The notes beneath the pieces were generated by a model. It saw only the letters and a program-made list of their open reading frames with translations, ran no database searches and had not been told where the DNA came from. From CAYILR01 sp964364175 (GTDB lineage Bacteria; Bdellovibrionota; UBA1018), in contig CAYILR010000001.1 of assembly GCA_964364175.1 (NCBI GenBank), positions 1-64,000 of the forward strand: a DNA stretch of 64,000 nucleotides, given 5' to 3'. Positions 43,413 through 51,878 of the stretch are shown here, piece by piece. The position numbers and the translations under genes were made by a program. The stretch's first letter is position 1, and the number at the start of each line of letters is the position of its first letter.

Positions 43413-46400
43413 ATGGGCCCGAATTTTAAAATCAAACTCAGTTCCGGCCGCATTCTGGGTCCGCTTGACTTGGAGCGGGTCAAAGTCCTCATCCTCAATC
43501 AACAAATCACAGGGCAGGAGGAGGCACGAGAGCACCCTACAGGTGAGTGGAAACCCATTCAATCCATTCCGGCTCTAGCAACGCTCTTGCTGGCTCATCT
43601 AGAGGGAAAACTCAAGGTAGGCAGCAGTGCTGCTAAATCTGCAGATACAGGGGCTGTGCCTCAGGGCTCAACTCAAATTCTACCAGGTGCAAAACCCACA
43701 AAATCCATTTCTGGCACCTTGCCCGAGTTGCCCGAAACACCTTCGGGTTTTCTGGATGGAGAAGATGGGGGCAAGACAGTTGTTATTAATATAGATGGAA
43801 TGGATGTAAATGTTCCGGTGCAACTTCAGGAGACAGCTCCAGTAGAAGAGGAAAAAACAAAAATAGGGACTCTCATCACCGAAATGCCTGTCCCCTCCTC
43901 AGGTTTTGACCCCATGGTGCCAGCGCCATCGAGAAAAGTGAGCGAGGAAAAAACGATTTGGCTGGAACTGCCTCCGGATTCCACCAAGGTTATCAAAAAA
44001 CCCAAAGATCCTAAGCAGGAAATGCGGAAGTGGATTCAGACGGGCGTGGTTTTTGGTGTGCTTTTACTGATTATGGAAGAGCTTTTTGCGCCTCCGGTGA
44101 ACCAAAAGGACATGAAGCGCGGTTTCATTCCCATCCGCCCAAAACTGCCGGAGTTTGTCGGAGTCAACCCCAACCCTGAGCAGAGCAAAATTTTATTCAT
44201 GGAGGGAATGAAATATTACGTACAGGACACGGCCATGGGATATCGGAACGCGGCTAGCAAACTTTTGCAGTCAGCCACGCATGACAACACAAACGTGAAA
44301 GCACTAGCGATGTTGGCGTCTTGCTATTTGAATTTGATCGATTCATCTAACAAAGACGAAAACTATTTCACTGTGATCACCAAGCTCATCGAAATGTCTC
44401 GAGCTAAAGATATCGATCTGCCCGAGACGGTGATTGCAGACGTTGAATTTTACATTACAGTCAATCGCGCTGAGGCCGCACAAAACCGGATCGTGGAGTA
44501 CACGAAAATACACCAGCAGTTTGGCGTGGAAATGTTCTATTACCTCGCGCTTGCGTTTTTCAGCAGAGGAGACTACCAAAGCGCGGCGAATTACATGAGT
44601 CAGATTCCAGAAGCAAAGATTTTCAGTGCTAAAATCCTCTACTTAAAAGGATTGATCGCAGAAAAGCTAGGGGATCTGGATAACGCCATGGGTGCGCTGG
44701 GCAAAGCGATTCAATTCAACGGCATGCATTCGAAATCACGCCTCAAATTAGCACAAATCGCGGATCAAAAAGGAGTGCTCAAAAAAGCTGAGGCGCATTT
44801 GGAATTTATTGTTGCGCATCCGGAGTTGCTGGCGCCCCCAGAGCTTGCACAGGGATATTCATTGCATGCAAAATTGATGGGGTTGATAGGCAAATCAGAA
44901 ATTGCCTTGGGTGATATAGAAAAAGCGGTCAAATTGGATCCCAACAATCACGATTTTCGTTTGCAGCTCTATTTGATGAGAGCCAAGGCCGGGGAGTCTG
45001 CAAACAAATTGAGACGTGACGCGAGGATGTATTTTTATCTCAGTGAAGGAGAAAAATTATTTCGAGAGGGGGATCACCAGGAAGCCTTGATGAGTTTCAT
45101 CATGGCTCGCGAGGCAAATCCAGATTCCAGCCTCCCATTGGTTCGAATCGGGGATGCGTTTTTCTATCTGCGGGATCTGATCAATGCCCGGATGAATTAC
45201 AAAAAAGCAGCGGAGAAAGAACAAAAAAACATTGAAATCTGGACTAAATACATCGATGTCCTGATTCAAAGCTACGAATGGGAAGAAGCCAAAGCCGCCA
45301 TGGAGCGCTTCAGGAACCTGCCAGTTCAACAGAGTGCGTTAGATAAGGCCGCTGGCGATATGTATGCGCGCCAAAGCCAACATAAAGAAGCACAGGCCTT
45401 GTACCGCAAGGCAATGGCACGAGAGTACATCGACCCCACAGTCTACGCGAGTTATGCAAAAAGCTTGATGGTGACGAAAAACTATAAGGATGCGATTTTT
45501 TTCTATGCATTGGCTTTAAGATTTGACCCGCTGAACATGGAAGCGTTGCTGGGGACAGCAAAAGCGATCGCAGGCGCAGAATCCATCGAACGCGCCATCA
45601 GCATGCTACAGGATGAACTGCAAAAAGGTGGGCATGCTCAAGCTGAGATTTTGTGCGGAATAGCGGAACTCAACATCCAAAAGGGCGAGTGGGATCAAGC
45701 GGAAAAATATGTTCATCAAGCACTAGCAACAAGCCCAAATTTTGCGTACAGCTACAAACTTCAAGCCCAAATTTTTCTTAACAAAAGCAACACCCAGGAA
45801 ATTCTTGAAAAAGCTTTGCAGTCCTATCAGACCTACTCAGACATGAATGCTTCAGATCCTTCTGGATATTTGGAGAGGTACAAAATTTTCATTCGTAAAG
45901 CTGAATACGAAAAAGCGAGCGATGAGCTGAATCGAATATTTGGGATTTATCCCAAGTACCCTAATCTGCAATACTATCGCGGGGCGCTTTATGGAGTCAT
46001 GGGAAACCACAAGGCAGCCGTGGAAGAATTTCAAAAAGAGTTAAAAGGCAATCCTACCAATATTCCCACCATCCTGGCTCTGGGAAAAGAATTGATCGAA
46101 GTAGGCAGTCCCAAGGATGCGCTCGATTTATTTAACAAGGCAATTCAACTGGCACCCAGAGCGGCTGAACCCAAACATTTGGCTGGATATGCAAACTATG
46201 CACTGAAAAACTATGCTGCAGCCACCGCCCTGCTCTCAGCCGCGTTGGCCATCGATAAGGGCAATTCCCTGATCTACAAGCGTCTAGGCATGGTCTATCG
46301 GGATACAGGCGACTCCAGAAACGCAGCCTGGGCCTTCAAAAAATACCTAGAAATGGAGCCTGATGCCCCCGACAAGGCGGAATATGAAAAGTTCCTCTAA
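43413..46400 (+). CDS. Large membrane protein with GYF_2-like N-terminus and TPR array
   Basis: Protein of 995 residues. Residues 1-60 resemble a GYF_2-type domain (KLSSGRILGPLDLERVKVLI, then EWKPIQSIPALATLL). A low-complexity Pro/Thr/Glu-rich linker follows, then one membrane helix at about residues 206-224 (TGVVFGVLLLIMEELF). From about residue 250 to the end there are many TPR-like pairs, for example YLKGLIAEKLGDLDNAMGAL and PKHLAGYANYALKNYAAATA. Topology would place the GYF part in the cytoplasm and the TPR array in the periplasm, or the reverse. AAGGGGAGAG gives a strong start. It sits 25 bases after nuoN. Function unknown; a scaffold role is only inferred from the repeats. Confidence 0.8.
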   Translation: MGPNFKIKLSSGRILGPLDLERVKVLILNQQITGQEEAREHPTGEWKPIQSIPALATLLLAHLEGKLKVGSSAAKSADTGAVPQGSTQILPGAKPTKSISGTLPELPETPSGFLDGEDGGKTVVINIDGMDVNVPVQLQETAPVEEEKTKIGTLITEMPVPSSGFDPMVPAPSRKVSEEKTIWLELPPDSTKVIKKPKDPKQEMRKWIQTGVVFGVLLLIMEELFAPPVNQKDMKRGFIPIRPKLPEFVGVNPNPEQSKILFMEGMKYYVQDTAMGYRNAASKLLQSATHDNTNVKALAMLASCYLNLIDSSNKDENYFTVITKLIEMSRAKDIDLPETVIADVEFYITVNRAEAAQNRIVEYTKIHQQFGVEMFYYLALAFFSRGDYQSAANYMSQIPEAKIFSAKILYLKGLIAEKLGDLDNAMGALGKAIQFNGMHSKSRLKLAQIADQKGVLKKAEAHLEFIVAHPELLAPPELAQGYSLHAKLMGLIGKSEIALGDIEKAVKLDPNNHDFRLQLYLMRAKAGESANKLRRDARMYFYLSEGEKLFREGDHQEALMSFIMAREANPDSSLPLVRIGDAFFYLRDLINARMNYKKAAEKEQKNIEIWTKYIDVLIQSYEWEEAKAAMERFRNLPVQQSALDKAAGDMYARQSQHKEAQALYRKAMAREYIDPTVYASYAKSLMVTKNYKDAIFFYALALRFDPLNMEALLGTAKAIAGAESIERAISMLQDELQKGGHAQAEILCGIAELNIQKGEWDQAEKYVHQALATSPNFAYSYKLQAQIFLNKSNTQEILEKALQSYQTYSDMNASDPSGYLERYKIFIRKAEYEKASDELNRIFGIYPKYPNLQYYRGALYGVMGNHKAAVEEFQKELKGNPTNIPTILALGKELIEVGSPKDALDLFNKAIQLAPRAAEPKHLAGYANYALKNYAAATALLSAALAIDKGNSLIYKRLGMVYRDTGDSRNAAWAFKKYLEMEPDAPDKAEYEKFL

Positions 46401-46427
46401 TGGGGCGTGTTATGGTAGGGGTAGAGT

Positions 46428-47789
46428 ATGCTTGACCCAGCATTTTTTGATCAAGATCCGGAGATTTTAAAAAAAGCGATTTCCAAAAAGCGTGTGGATT
46501 TTGCTGCGCTTGAAGGTCTTTTTGCCCTTGCGAAAAGTCGCAAAGAACTGATTCACAAAGTCGAAAATCTGAAGAGTGTTCGTAATTCAAAATCAGATAT
46601 CATCGGAAAAAAAGTTCAGGAGATGAGGTCTAATCCTGGTCGAGCCGAAGAAATCAAAAAAGAAATTGAAGCAGCAAAAAACGAAACCAAAACGATAGGT
46701 GATCAGATCAAAGCTCAGGACGAAGAGCTGAAAGTGCTTCAAGAGAAACTCACCCAAGCATTGCTGGGCATCCCGAATATTCCGCACGAGACGGTTCCTG
46801 CGGGTACCGATGCAGAAGGTAACGTTGAAGCGAGACGTTGGGGAACGCCTCGGACATTCGACTTCAAGGTCTTGGACCATGTGGCCTTGGGTGAGGCTTT
46901 GGGAGTTCTCGATTTCGATGCAGCAACCAAAATTTCGGGCGCACGGTTTTCTTTGTACCGTGGACCTGGAGCAACGCTTGAGCGCGCATTGATTCAGTTC
47001 ATGCTGGATCTGCACACGCGCCAGCATGGTTATACCGAAGTGATTCCGCCGTTTTTGGTCACGACCGAAGCCATGACCGGGACGGGTCAGCTCCCCAAGT
47101 TTGAACAAGACTTATTTAAAACATCAGTCGCTGATCGAACACTTTATCTGATCCCGACTTCAGAAGTTCCTGTCACCAATATCTATCGTGATTCCATCAT
47201 CGAACCCGGAAAGCTGCCGTATAATTTTACGGCGTACTCCCCTTGCTTCAGAAGCGAGGCGGGTTCTTACGGAAAAGACACGCGAGGATTGATTCGACTG
47301 CACCAATTTCAGAAAGTCGAACTGGTTAAATTTACTGATCAAGAAACTTCCTACAATGAGCTGGAAAAAATGGTCAGCAATGCTGAGAAGGTGTTGCAGC
47401 TGCTCGAACTCCCCTATCGCACCATGCTGCTTTGCGGAGGTGATATGGGGTTTGGCGCTGCCAAAACCTACGATCTAGAAGTCTGGGTCCCCTCGCAAAG
47501 CACCTACCGAGAAATCTCATCCTGTTCCAATTGCGAGGATTTCCAGGCTCGGCGGGCACAAATCCGCTATCGCAGCGAAGCCGGTGGAAAACCAAAATTT
47601 GCACATACTTTGAATGGTTCTGGACTCGCTGTGGGCAGGACATTTGTTGCTATTCTTGAGAACAACCAAGAAAAAGATGGAAGTGTCAGAATTCCCAAAG
47701 TATTGAATCGATATCTAGAAGGTGCACCCGGATTTGTATCCGAAGGTGGCACGCTTTGGATGAAACCCGGTCAGACGGGCAGTAAATAA
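46428..47789 (+). CDS. serS: Seryl-tRNA synthetase
   Basis: Class II synthetase charging tRNA-Ser. The N-terminal long antiparallel coiled coil that grips the tRNA variable arm covers about residues 25-110. Motif 2 is SPCFRSEAGSYGKDTRGLIR and motif 3 is GSGLAVGRTFVAILENNQ. The length of 453 residues is slightly above the common 420-430. Two bases after its stop a tRNA-Ser gene begins on the same strand, so enzyme and substrate can be made from one transcript. Confidence 0.96.
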   Translation: MLDPAFFDQDPEILKKAISKKRVDFAALEGLFALAKSRKELIHKVENLKSVRNSKSDIIGKKVQEMRSNPGRAEEIKKEIEAAKNETKTIGDQIKAQDEELKVLQEKLTQALLGIPNIPHETVPAGTDAEGNVEARRWGTPRTFDFKVLDHVALGEALGVLDFDAATKISGARFSLYRGPGATLERALIQFMLDLHTRQHGYTEVIPPFLVTTEAMTGTGQLPKFEQDLFKTSVADRTLYLIPTSEVPVTNIYRDSIIEPGKLPYNFTAYSPCFRSEAGSYGKDTRGLIRLHQFQKVELVKFTDQETSYNELEKMVSNAEKVLQLLELPYRTMLLCGGDMGFGAAKTYDLEVWVPSQSTYREISSCSNCEDFQARRAQIRYRSEAGGKPKFAHTLNGSGLAVGRTFVAILENNQEKDGSVRIPKVLNRYLEGAPGFVSEGGTLWMKPGQTGSK

Positions 47790-47791
47790 GC

Positions 47792-47881
47792 GGAGAGATG
47801 GCTGAGTGGTTGAAAGCACCGGTTTTGAAAACCGGCAAGGGGGTAACCCCTTCGTGGGTTCAAATCCCACTCTCTCCGCCA
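47792..47881 (+). tRNA. tRNA-Ser(UGA)
   Basis: The acceptor stem GGAGAGA pairs with TCTCTCC, followed by discriminator G and an encoded CCA. The anticodon stem CCGGT/ACCGG holds loop TTTGAAA, so the anticodon is UGA (codon UCA). A long variable arm (AAGGGGGTAACCCCTTC) is the class II feature expected of serine tRNA. Total length is 90 with CCA. It begins two bases after serS. Confidence 0.96.
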
Positions 47882-47940
47882 TTATCAAATACTTCTCGAA
47901 AAATGAGACTTTGTCTTAGCAACTTCTATGTCGAAGTTAA

Positions 47941-48087
47941 GAGTGGGATTTGAACGAGAATTTTCGGCCGCGTTGAACTCCGGAGGAGTTCGGCGTGGCA
48001 AGTCGCACAGGAAGTGCGACTTAGAAAATTGTCCGGCCCGGAGACGACTGAGCGGGAAGCGAAGGAGTCGGAGGGCAAATCCCACTC
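47941..48087 (+). ncRNA. Candidate structured RNA closed by a tRNA-derived stem
   Basis: The 147-base segment starts with GAGTGGGATTTG and ends with CAAATCCCACTC, a perfect 12-base inverted repeat made from tRNA-Ser sequence. The first 15 bases (to GAAC) are the exact complement of tRNA positions 47858-47872. Inside are hairpins GAACTCC-GGA-GGAGTTC, AAGTCGCAC-AGGAA-GTGCGACTT and CGACT...AGTCG, and a longer-range pairing AATTTTC with GAAAATT. No ORF of note fits. It lies in the read-through region of serS-tRNA-Ser. Whether it is a distinct RNA, a regulatory tail or a mobile repeat is not known. Confidence 0.55.
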
Positions 48088-48165
48088 TCTCCGCCATCGT
48101 GGCGTCGAGTCCCGCTTTTGCGGGAACGTGCTCTGCGCGCTTCCAGCGCTCGAGCTCTCCGCCAT
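48088..48165 (+). repeat. 68-bp structured unit bounded by TCTCCGCCAT
   Basis: The unit runs between TCTCCGCCAT copies at 48088 and 48156. It contains CGCCA-TCG-TGGCG and TCCCGC-TTTT-GCGGGA hairpins. A clearly related 70-bp unit follows the other tRNA-Ser gene at 58037, with the same order of terminal copy, TGGCGT, and a CCGC-TTTT-GCGG hairpin. Confidence 0.65.
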
Positions 48166-48398
48166 TATTTTTACGAAAAACAAATGGGTGGGTTTCAAAA
48201 GAAAACCGGATAAAATTAAATGGTTATAAATTTCATTTCTTGGGGTTACACGGTCCAAAATTATACGATTGTAGGTTGAACCACCCTGTTTGCATACAAT
48301 TGTAATTTTTTTCTGTAGTACTTTTTTGGAATACTACGGGCGAGTACTACAAAAATTTTCAAGCCCATTCTTCTGAGCAGAGCCTTGAATTCATTTTC
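48166..48398. other. AT-rich intergenic region with GTAGTAC repeats
   Basis: No gene seen between the tRNA-Ser repeats and the convergent end of the yddA-like gene. It holds GTAGTA at 48315, TACTAC at 48332 and AGTACTAC at 48343, which can form alternative short hairpins. There is no clear rho-independent terminator with a T-run. Confidence 0.4.
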
Positions 48399-50093
48399 TC
48401 AGCCGCTCGCCATTTCGAAGTGCATATCATGAAAGTCCTTTAAACTCGCTCGATGTGCGATGCTGATCAAGGTCAATTTGGGTAAACGCGTTCGTAGTGT
48501 CTGATAAAGATGAGCCTGTGTCGGCTCATCCAAAGCAGAAGTGGCTTCGTCCAGAAACAGCCAGTCGGGCTGGTGAATCAAGATTCGCGCGAACCCCACT
48601 CGTTGCTGTTCTCCGGGCGATAGAATCTGTGACCAGTTCTCGATGTCATGCAATCTCGGAATCAAATGCCCCAAACGGCACAACGTCATCAATTCCTGGA
48701 TCTGAGAGTCGGTGATGTTTTTGGGAGCTTCCGGATAAGTTAGCCCGCTCTTGAGTGTATCGACTGGCAAATAGGGTTTTTGTGGCAGAACCATTCCACG
48801 CATTCCTGCGGGCAACTCGATTCGGCCGTTAGCAAATGGCCAGATTCCAGAAATGGTACGGAAAAATGTGCTTTTCCCACAGCCGGATGGACCTGAAACC
48901 AAGAGGGATTTTCCTTGAGGAACTTCCAAATTAATTCCTGAAGCCAGTTTGATTCCGTTGGGAAGCTCGAGGTTGAGATCGTGAACTTGTAATGAACTTT
49001 TCGTGGATTCGGTGAGAATTTTCTCGCGAGGGATTTTTTCCTGAAGAGCGGCAGCCTCCATGCTTTCTTGAAATCCTGCTAGCCGTTGAACCACGGATCG
49101 CCAGTGAGCAATCGTCGAATAAGCGTTAATGATAAAGGAGAGGGAGTTTTGAACATGGCCAAATGCATTGCTGATTTGAGTCAGCCCGCCTAATTTAATA
49201 GCGCCTGAAAAATATCGAGGTGCAGCGATGAACAATGGAAAAACATTGGCGAGTTGATCATAAAAAACAGTGAAAAAAGTCAGCTGTTTTTGTTTGTCCA
49301 TAATGGACCTGAAGTTATTGTAAATATCGGTGAATTTTCCTAAGAGATAATTTAGCTCAAATCGCCCACCATCACTCAGAGCGATGCTTTCTCCGTTTTC
49401 CCGGAGTCGTACGAGTGCAAATCGAAAATTAGCTCCAAAGCGCTGAGAATTAAAATTCAGTGGAATGAGTTTTCGTCCAACCCAATGGGTTACCAGGGTT
49501 CCGCCGCCTGAGTAAAGCAGGCAAACCCAAACCATGTAGCCGGGTATCGACCAACCTAGAATTGGAAGCGTCATCGGACCAGAGAGCATCCAAAGAATGG
49601 TGACAAAAGAAAATAGAGTAGAGACTTGACGAACAATCGCAATAAACAAAGACAAAGTAGTATCTGTAAATTCGGCCACGTCCACAGCGATTCGTTGGTC
49701 AGGGTTATCTGTCGAAGCTTGCTGGGTCAGCTGCCAGAAATAATAAGTCCGACGAGCCAGCCACTGATCAAGCATTTGACGAGTCATCCAACGACGCCAG
49801 TTTAATTCCAAAAGCTGCATCAAGTAGTTTTTATAAACAACAATTAAAATATATGAGACGGCGATTACGGCAAACTTCATCATCAGTTTTGGAAACGCAT
49901 CCTTGTCCATATTCTGAAGGGCATTGAAAAAATCCTGGTTCCACATATTGAGCTTCACCATGATAAAGACGGAGGTGAATGTGAAAGTCAGTATGATGGC
50001 CAGCAATCCCCAGGCCTTCCATTTTTCTTCAGAAGTCCAATAAGGTTTCGCAAGCTTCCAAAGATCCCGAGCCCAACCGAATCGTTTTGACAT
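48399..50093 (-). CDS. ABC transporter with fused membrane and ATPase domains, YddA/SbmA-like
   Basis: Protein of 564 residues. The N-terminal half is an ABC_membrane_2-type (SbmA/BacA-like) domain with six helices; marker sequences are WNQDFFNALQ, NPDQRIAVDV and LTFFTVFYDQLANVFP. The C-terminal half is the ATPase: Walker A SGPSGCGKST, signature LSPGEQQRVGFAR and Walker B WLFLDEATSALDE. In the family, such half-transporters move peptides, fatty acyl compounds or vitamin B12-like molecules; the substrate here is unknown. It is followed on the same strand after 17 bases upstream by a small exported protein gene. The 3' end faces the tRNA-Ser region. Confidence 0.88.
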   Translation of the reverse strand: MSKRFGWARDLWKLAKPYWTSEEKWKAWGLLAIILTFTFTSVFIMVKLNMWNQDFFNALQNMDKDAFPKLMMKFAVIAVSYILIVVYKNYLMQLLELNWRRWMTRQMLDQWLARRTYYFWQLTQQASTDNPDQRIAVDVAEFTDTTLSLFIAIVRQVSTLFSFVTILWMLSGPMTLPILGWSIPGYMVWVCLLYSGGGTLVTHWVGRKLIPLNFNSQRFGANFRFALVRLRENGESIALSDGGRFELNYLLGKFTDIYNNFRSIMDKQKQLTFFTVFYDQLANVFPLFIAAPRYFSGAIKLGGLTQISNAFGHVQNSLSFIINAYSTIAHWRSVVQRLAGFQESMEAAALQEKIPREKILTESTKSSLQVHDLNLELPNGIKLASGINLEVPQGKSLLVSGPSGCGKSTFFRTISGIWPFANGRIELPAGMRGMVLPQKPYLPVDTLKSGLTYPEAPKNITDSQIQELMTLCRLGHLIPRLHDIENWSQILSPGEQQRVGFARILIHQPDWLFLDEATSALDEPTQAHLYQTLRTRLPKLTLISIAHRASLKDFHDMHFEMASG

Positions 50094-50110
50094 GATGCTT
50101 ATAGATTAAC

Positions 50111-50668
50111 CTAGAACGCCAACCCCAGGGAAGCACCAAGAGAGACAGCAAGATGCGAGTTGTATTCGATCAAATAAGGAGTGACCCGAAAAAGCAGGCA
50201 ATCCCATCCCCTATATTCGTAACCGAAACCCGCGATGATTGGAGTGGAAAACGAGGCATGAGGATTGAAAAAACTATTGCTGAGATTGTTCCGGTCCGGT
50301 CTTGTGTTGCGAACGAGGCTGACGCCAAGCGTGACAAATCCCCGGTGCGTTCCGTTTGCCCCCAGAAGGTAAGCATTTGAGTAAATTGGAACGATATAAA
50401 AAGGCATTTTGGTATTGGATGAATCGTCAGCAATCGGTGTGTAAGAAAATCCAACGCCAATAGCGACGCTCGGGACAATGATGCGGTCGAAGTTCAGGCT
50501 GTAGTACCCGCCTCTACCCATGATTTCCAACGAAGCGGTGTTACGTTGGTAAACATCATCGCGGGGTTCGGTGAGCATGTCTTTTTCTGTGGGAGCATCA
50601 GCAGCAAAGGACGGGACCCCCCATGCGGTGAGCAACGCAATCGTGAAAATCCAAAGCAGATTTTTCAT
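50111..50668 (-). CDS. Exported outer-membrane-like protein, unknown function
   Basis: Protein of 185 residues with a clear signal peptide (LLWIFTIALLTAWGVPSFAA). The mature part alternates polar and hydrophobic residues with aromatic ends (RGGYYSLNFDRIIV, SVAIGVGFSYTP, GFVTLGVSL, ending VSLGASLGLAF). This suggests a small beta-barrel. No family recognised. It lies 17 bases before the yddA-like gene on the same strand, so they may be co-transcribed. Confidence 0.65.
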   Translation of the reverse strand: MKNLLWIFTIALLTAWGVPSFAADAPTEKDMLTEPRDDVYQRNTASLEIMGRGGYYSLNFDRIIVPSVAIGVGFSYTPIADDSSNTKMPFYIVPIYSNAYLLGANGTHRGFVTLGVSLVRNTRPDRNNLSNSFFNPHASFSTPIIAGFGYEYRGWDCLLFRVTPYLIEYNSHLAVSLGASLGLAF

Positions 50669-50690
50669 CTCTCCCCCTCTTAAATAGCAA

Positions 50691-50767
50691 TGGTAGGCCC
50701 AGAGGGACTCGAACCCCCGACCAATCCGTTATGAGCGGACTGCTCTAACCAGCTGAGCTATGGGCCT
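50691..50767 (-). tRNA. tRNA with CAU anticodon, likely tRNA-Ile2
   Basis: The acceptor AGGCCCA pairs with TGGGCCT, then A and an encoded CCA. The D-arm is GCTCAGCTGGTTAGAGC, and the anticodon loop is CTCATAA, anticodon CAU. The AGGC acceptor start and A discriminator resemble isoleucine tRNAs, and CAU would then be changed to lysidine to read AUA. Elongator tRNA-Met is the alternative. Length is 77 with CCA. Confidence 0.9.
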
Positions 50768-50836
50768 ACGCGTTGCCTCACTGTTGTAACGGATTCGCGT
50801 GGTCACATCCAAGGTTTTTTCATATAAGGGGCGTGC

Positions 50837-51307
50837 ATGGGCAAGAAACGGAAAAATCTTTTCATCCGGTTGCTGAATTTTTGGCCGCCTTTTTTGGGTG
50901 CGGGCATTCGCATGACACATTTATCGAACGACTATCGGCATGTTCGAGTGGAGATGCCCCTGACCCGACTCAACAAAAACTATGTGGGAACCCACTACGG
51001 TGGATCGCTTTATTCGATGTGCGACCCGTTTTTCATGCTGATTTTGATCGAAAACCTGGGTTCGGAGTACATTGTTTGGGACAAGGCGGCCACTATACGG
51101 TTTAAAAGGCCAGGACGAGGGCGTGTTCATGCTGATTTCAGCATCTCGGAAGAAGTAATTCATCAAATAAAACAAGATCTTAATCCAGGTGGCAAGATAG
51201 AGAAGACTTTTACTGTTCAAGTGAAAGATCGAGAGGATCAGGTGATCGCTGAGGTCGAAAAACTGCTCTACATTAAAAGAAAAGAACTCAAAGATTCCAA
51301 CACTTAG
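50837..51307 (+). CDS. DUF4442 hotdog-fold protein (thioesterase-like)
   Basis: Protein of 156 residues matching the DUF4442 pattern: FWPPFLGAGIRMTHLSNDYR, RLNKNYVGTHYGGSLYSMCDP and WDKAATIRFKRPGRGRV. These proteins have the hotdog fold of acyl-CoA thioesterases, and the central GTHYGG stretch is where related enzymes bind substrate. No activity can be claimed. AAGGGG precedes ATG 50837, just downstream of the divergent tRNA-Ile. Confidence 0.8.
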   Translation: MGKKRKNLFIRLLNFWPPFLGAGIRMTHLSNDYRHVRVEMPLTRLNKNYVGTHYGGSLYSMCDPFFMLILIENLGSEYIVWDKAATIRFKRPGRGRVHADFSISEEVIHQIKQDLNPGGKIEKTFTVQVKDREDQVIAEVEKLLYIKRKELKDSNT

Positions 51308-51354
51308 TTGCGTTGCGTCAAGTTATTCGCTATAGAGCCTTAAAGAAGGGAAAG

Positions 51355-51810
51355 ATGAATATGATTTTGAAAAATATTTTGTTTGGAAGCGCAGTTTTGG
51401 CTTTTTCCATGATCGCTCAAGCAGGTGAATTGGACCAAGTGAATCCAGCTCCTGAAATGGGATTGGTCGTTCGCGAAGCTCAGGATGGAACTCGCACGGT
51501 TTATCAAGCAGACGGAAGCGTTGCTTCTGTGAAAGACGCTGCTTCTGCAGAAAACGCAGTTAGCAAATTCGCAGTTGAGCAAAACTTGGTTGCGAACGTA
51601 AAAAATTCGACCGCTCAGAACGAAAGCGAAATCGACGCAATTACTTCGAACGAAGCTTGGTGCTGGAACTACTGGCCACGATACAACTGGTACAGCTACT
51701 ATTATTACAATTACAGCTATAACTACGGATATAGCTACCGTTGCATTCCTACCTACGCTTGGGCGAACAACGGATATTATTCTTACTATTATTACTACTG
51801 CCGGTACTAA
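51355..51810 (+). CDS. Small exported protein with Tyr-rich tail
   Basis: Protein of 151 residues starting at ATG 51355 after GAAGGG. A signal peptide covers about residues 1-23 (FGSAVLAFSMIAQAG). The middle is acidic and unremarkable. The last 45 residues are packed with Tyr, Asn and Ser (YSYYYYNYSYNYGYSY) and hold three cysteines (AWCW, YRCIP, YYCRY). No family recognised. Such tails can cross-link, stick to surfaces or form amyloid-like material, but that is inference. A terminator lies between it and the subtilase gene that follows. Confidence 0.8.
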   Translation: MNMILKNILFGSAVLAFSMIAQAGELDQVNPAPEMGLVVREAQDGTRTVYQADGSVASVKDAASAENAVSKFAVEQNLVANVKNSTAQNESEIDAITSNEAWCWNYWPRYNWYSYYYYNYSYNYGYSYRCIPTYAWANNGYYSYYYYYCRY

Positions 51811-51839
51811 TATTTGAAGCAGGCTTGGGGACAGCTCTC

Positions 51840-51864
51840 AGGACGAGGTTGTCCTCATTTTTTT
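51840..51864 (+). terminator. Rho-independent terminator after the Tyr-rich gene
   Basis: The stem AGGAC/GTCCT with loop GAGGTT is followed by CA and seven T residues. It ends the upstream transcript; the subtilase gene begins 15 bases later, so that gene may depend on read-through or a promoter within the preceding gene. Confidence 0.6.
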
Positions 51865-51878
51865 CCACAGGAAAGCTT

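Larger units (their letters stand above)
47861..48165 (+). repeat. Repeats of the tRNA-Ser 3' end downstream of the gene
   Basis: A 22-base stretch covering the tRNA T-arm 3' strand, acceptor and CCA (47861-47882) is repeated exactly at 48076-48097. A shorter copy, CTCTCCGCCATTAT, occurs at 48155-48168 and matches 47872-47885, including bases beyond the tRNA. The pattern resembles the repeats after E. coli tyrT, which also begin inside the tRNA 3' end. No integrase gene is near, so a phage attachment site is less likely. Confidence 0.85.

Noticed and set aside
47861..48097. Phage or integrative-element attachment sites (attL/attR) at tRNA-Ser(UGA)
   Set aside because: The direct repeats are only about 215 bases apart with no integrase or cargo between them; the segment is better explained as a structured repeat.
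48315..48350. GTAGTAC repeats as a terminator for yddA
   Set aside because: The hairpins are short and lack a following T-run on either strand.
51660..51810. Tyr-rich stretch as a DNA repeat or CRISPR-like array
   Set aside because: TAT/TAC codon runs in frame explain it; there are no regular spacers and the frame ends cleanly.
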